Below are positions 28,029-28,906 of a DNA stretch of 28,906 bases, one piece after another. The DNA lies in NCBI GenBank assembly GCA_029204225.1, contig MU836446.1, forward strand, positions 1 through 28,906, given 5' to 3'. This DNA is from Diphasiastrum complanatum. Taxonomy: Eukaryota; Streptophyta; Lycopodiopsida; Lycopodiales; Lycopodiaceae. The first letter of the stretch is position 1, and the number at the start of each line of letters is the position of its first letter. The notes beneath the pieces were generated by a model. It was given only the letters and a program-made list of their open reading frames with translations. It was not told the DNA's origin and made no database searches. The position numbers and the translations under genes were made by a program.

Positions 28029-28906
28029 TTAGAAAAAATTCTTTAGAGTGACAGGAGCACAAAGGCCGACTAAATTGTCAAATCTATTAACAGATCTAGC
28101 CAATGTAGGGACTTGCATCCAACAGCATTTGTCATCAGAGACCTGGCATGAAACGACAGCATACCCGTTGTGTTTTGCAAGGCTGAACACATACAGCATC
28201 TCACCGGCTGCACATTTGAGATTGACAGTCTTGTCTTCCTCCTCACTTTCAAAATACACTGTACAAATCCTCCGGCATCTGTCCGATCTCACTGCAGTCC
28301 AGAGTGACCTCATCCACCTTCCATAGCGCAAATGTTCCTCTGTTTTGTATTGAGCAAGTTCCAGCAAGAAGTAAATTTCCAGCACAGGACACAAGGTAGG
28401 AGTATCTTACACCAATGGGCGAAGAACATGGACAGGGTCCATGTTTTGAGATGTAAGTCCAGTGCAGCAGTGGAGCCTGAGTACATTTCATGAACAAAAA
28501 ACCTTCCTTTGCAAATCACGGAGGTGGTCCAGTGTGCAGAACTGCTCCCCCTGAATTCACCTGGAAGCCCTGCACAGACCTCCCAGCTGCCTGCGTCCGA
28601 GTCAAAAATTTCCACTGCAAGGTCCTCATCTTCAAAAACCGATACTCCCCCACAGACTATGACTTTGTAGCTGTCTGAGATGGAATCCTCCACAAAGTTG
28701 ACAATGGGGTTTCTTCTGGAACAGTTCATAGGTGGCGTGAGGGACAAAAACTCTGGAAATAGATCATGTTTGTGACAGATTTGAAGGTGGGTGCTGGCAG
28801 TGATGGCATACAGGAATCCCGATGAAACTGCCAGGGAGGTCTGATCATGCTCTGGGAAGGATTTGAGCGGAAGGCAGTGCCATTTCCTGGTATAGGGATC
28901 ATATGC
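28029..28906 (-). pseudogene. F-box/kelch-type protein, C-terminal part, two frameshifts
   Basis: The reading frame enters from beyond 28906 and ends at the stop at 28029-28031, giving about 290 residues of a C-terminal kelch-like region. Recognisable pieces are AYDPYTRKWHCLPL, YKVIVCGGV, VEIFDSDAGSWEV, ALDLHLKTW and, at the end, DDKCCWMQVP and VNRFDNLVGLCAPV. These resemble plant F-box/kelch-repeat proteins of about 400 residues, which act as substrate receptors of SCF ubiquitin ligases; the F-box itself would be outside the window. Two one-base changes break the frame, near 28415 in a short C run and near 28255 in a TTTT run. Both are single-base homopolymer differences, so this is either a recent pseudogene or an intact gene with base errors in the assembly. 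The family call is moderately sure because the F-box is not seen. Confidence 0.65.

Overview
The window is nuclear DNA of a land plant with a large, retrotransposon-rich genome. It carries one clearly intact protein-coding gene, a two-exon gene for mitochondrial dihydrolipoyl dehydrogenase (4100-7601, + strand). A broken or error-containing F-box/kelch-type gene runs off the right edge (28029-28906, - strand). Almost everything between is transposable-element sequence, long TC microsatellites and decayed intergenic DNA. The dehydrogenase differs noticeably from the flowering-plant proteins I know, and this, with the repeat load, fits a fern or gymnosperm better than an angiosperm. That placement is inference only.

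Left part (1-10876). Remains of a Ty1/copia RNase H lie at 1-310. The last codons and 3' LTR of another copia family lie at 1257-1953. Next come a four-unit 30-bp tandem repeat (3401-3520), the dehydrogenase gene with a 1966-bp intron, a 118-bp duplication, three TC microsatellites (8402-8893) and a long imperfect inverted repeat (9138-9815).

Middle part (10864-25990) is a nest of retrotransposons that can be read layer by layer. Layer 0 is a decayed copia element on the - strand, with gag, protease and integrase HHCC pieces at 25125-25990 and 10817-10881. Layer 1 is a 14.2-kb copia-type element on the + strand (10882-25119), with LTRs of 1214 and 1175 bp, primer-binding site, polypurine tract and a TGACA target duplication. 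It cut layer 0 inside the integrase zinc-binding motif. Layer 1 has a gag gene but no recognisable protease, integrase or reverse transcriptase; an unfamiliar acidic reading frame lies between gag and the polypurine tract. Layer 2 is a 9.86-kb element (13846-23702) with apparent AG...CT LTR ends, an ATTAT target duplication and a largely non-coding interior, and it interrupts that reading frame. Layer 3 consists of fragments inside layer 2: an antisense gypsy RNase H-integrase segment cut by a 276-bp TC tract, a gag-like antisense frame, and the 3' half of a copia element with its LTR (20260-22027). Layer 2 ends in three tandem 378-bp units that each carry a copy of its polypurine tract and LTR start.

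Right part (25990-28906) is AT-rich sequence with nothing recognisable until the F-box/kelch-type gene. The genes do not form a functional unit. The dehydrogenase is a housekeeping gene of mitochondrial 2-oxoacid dehydrogenase complexes and glycine decarboxylase that happens to lie beside a retrotransposon nest.
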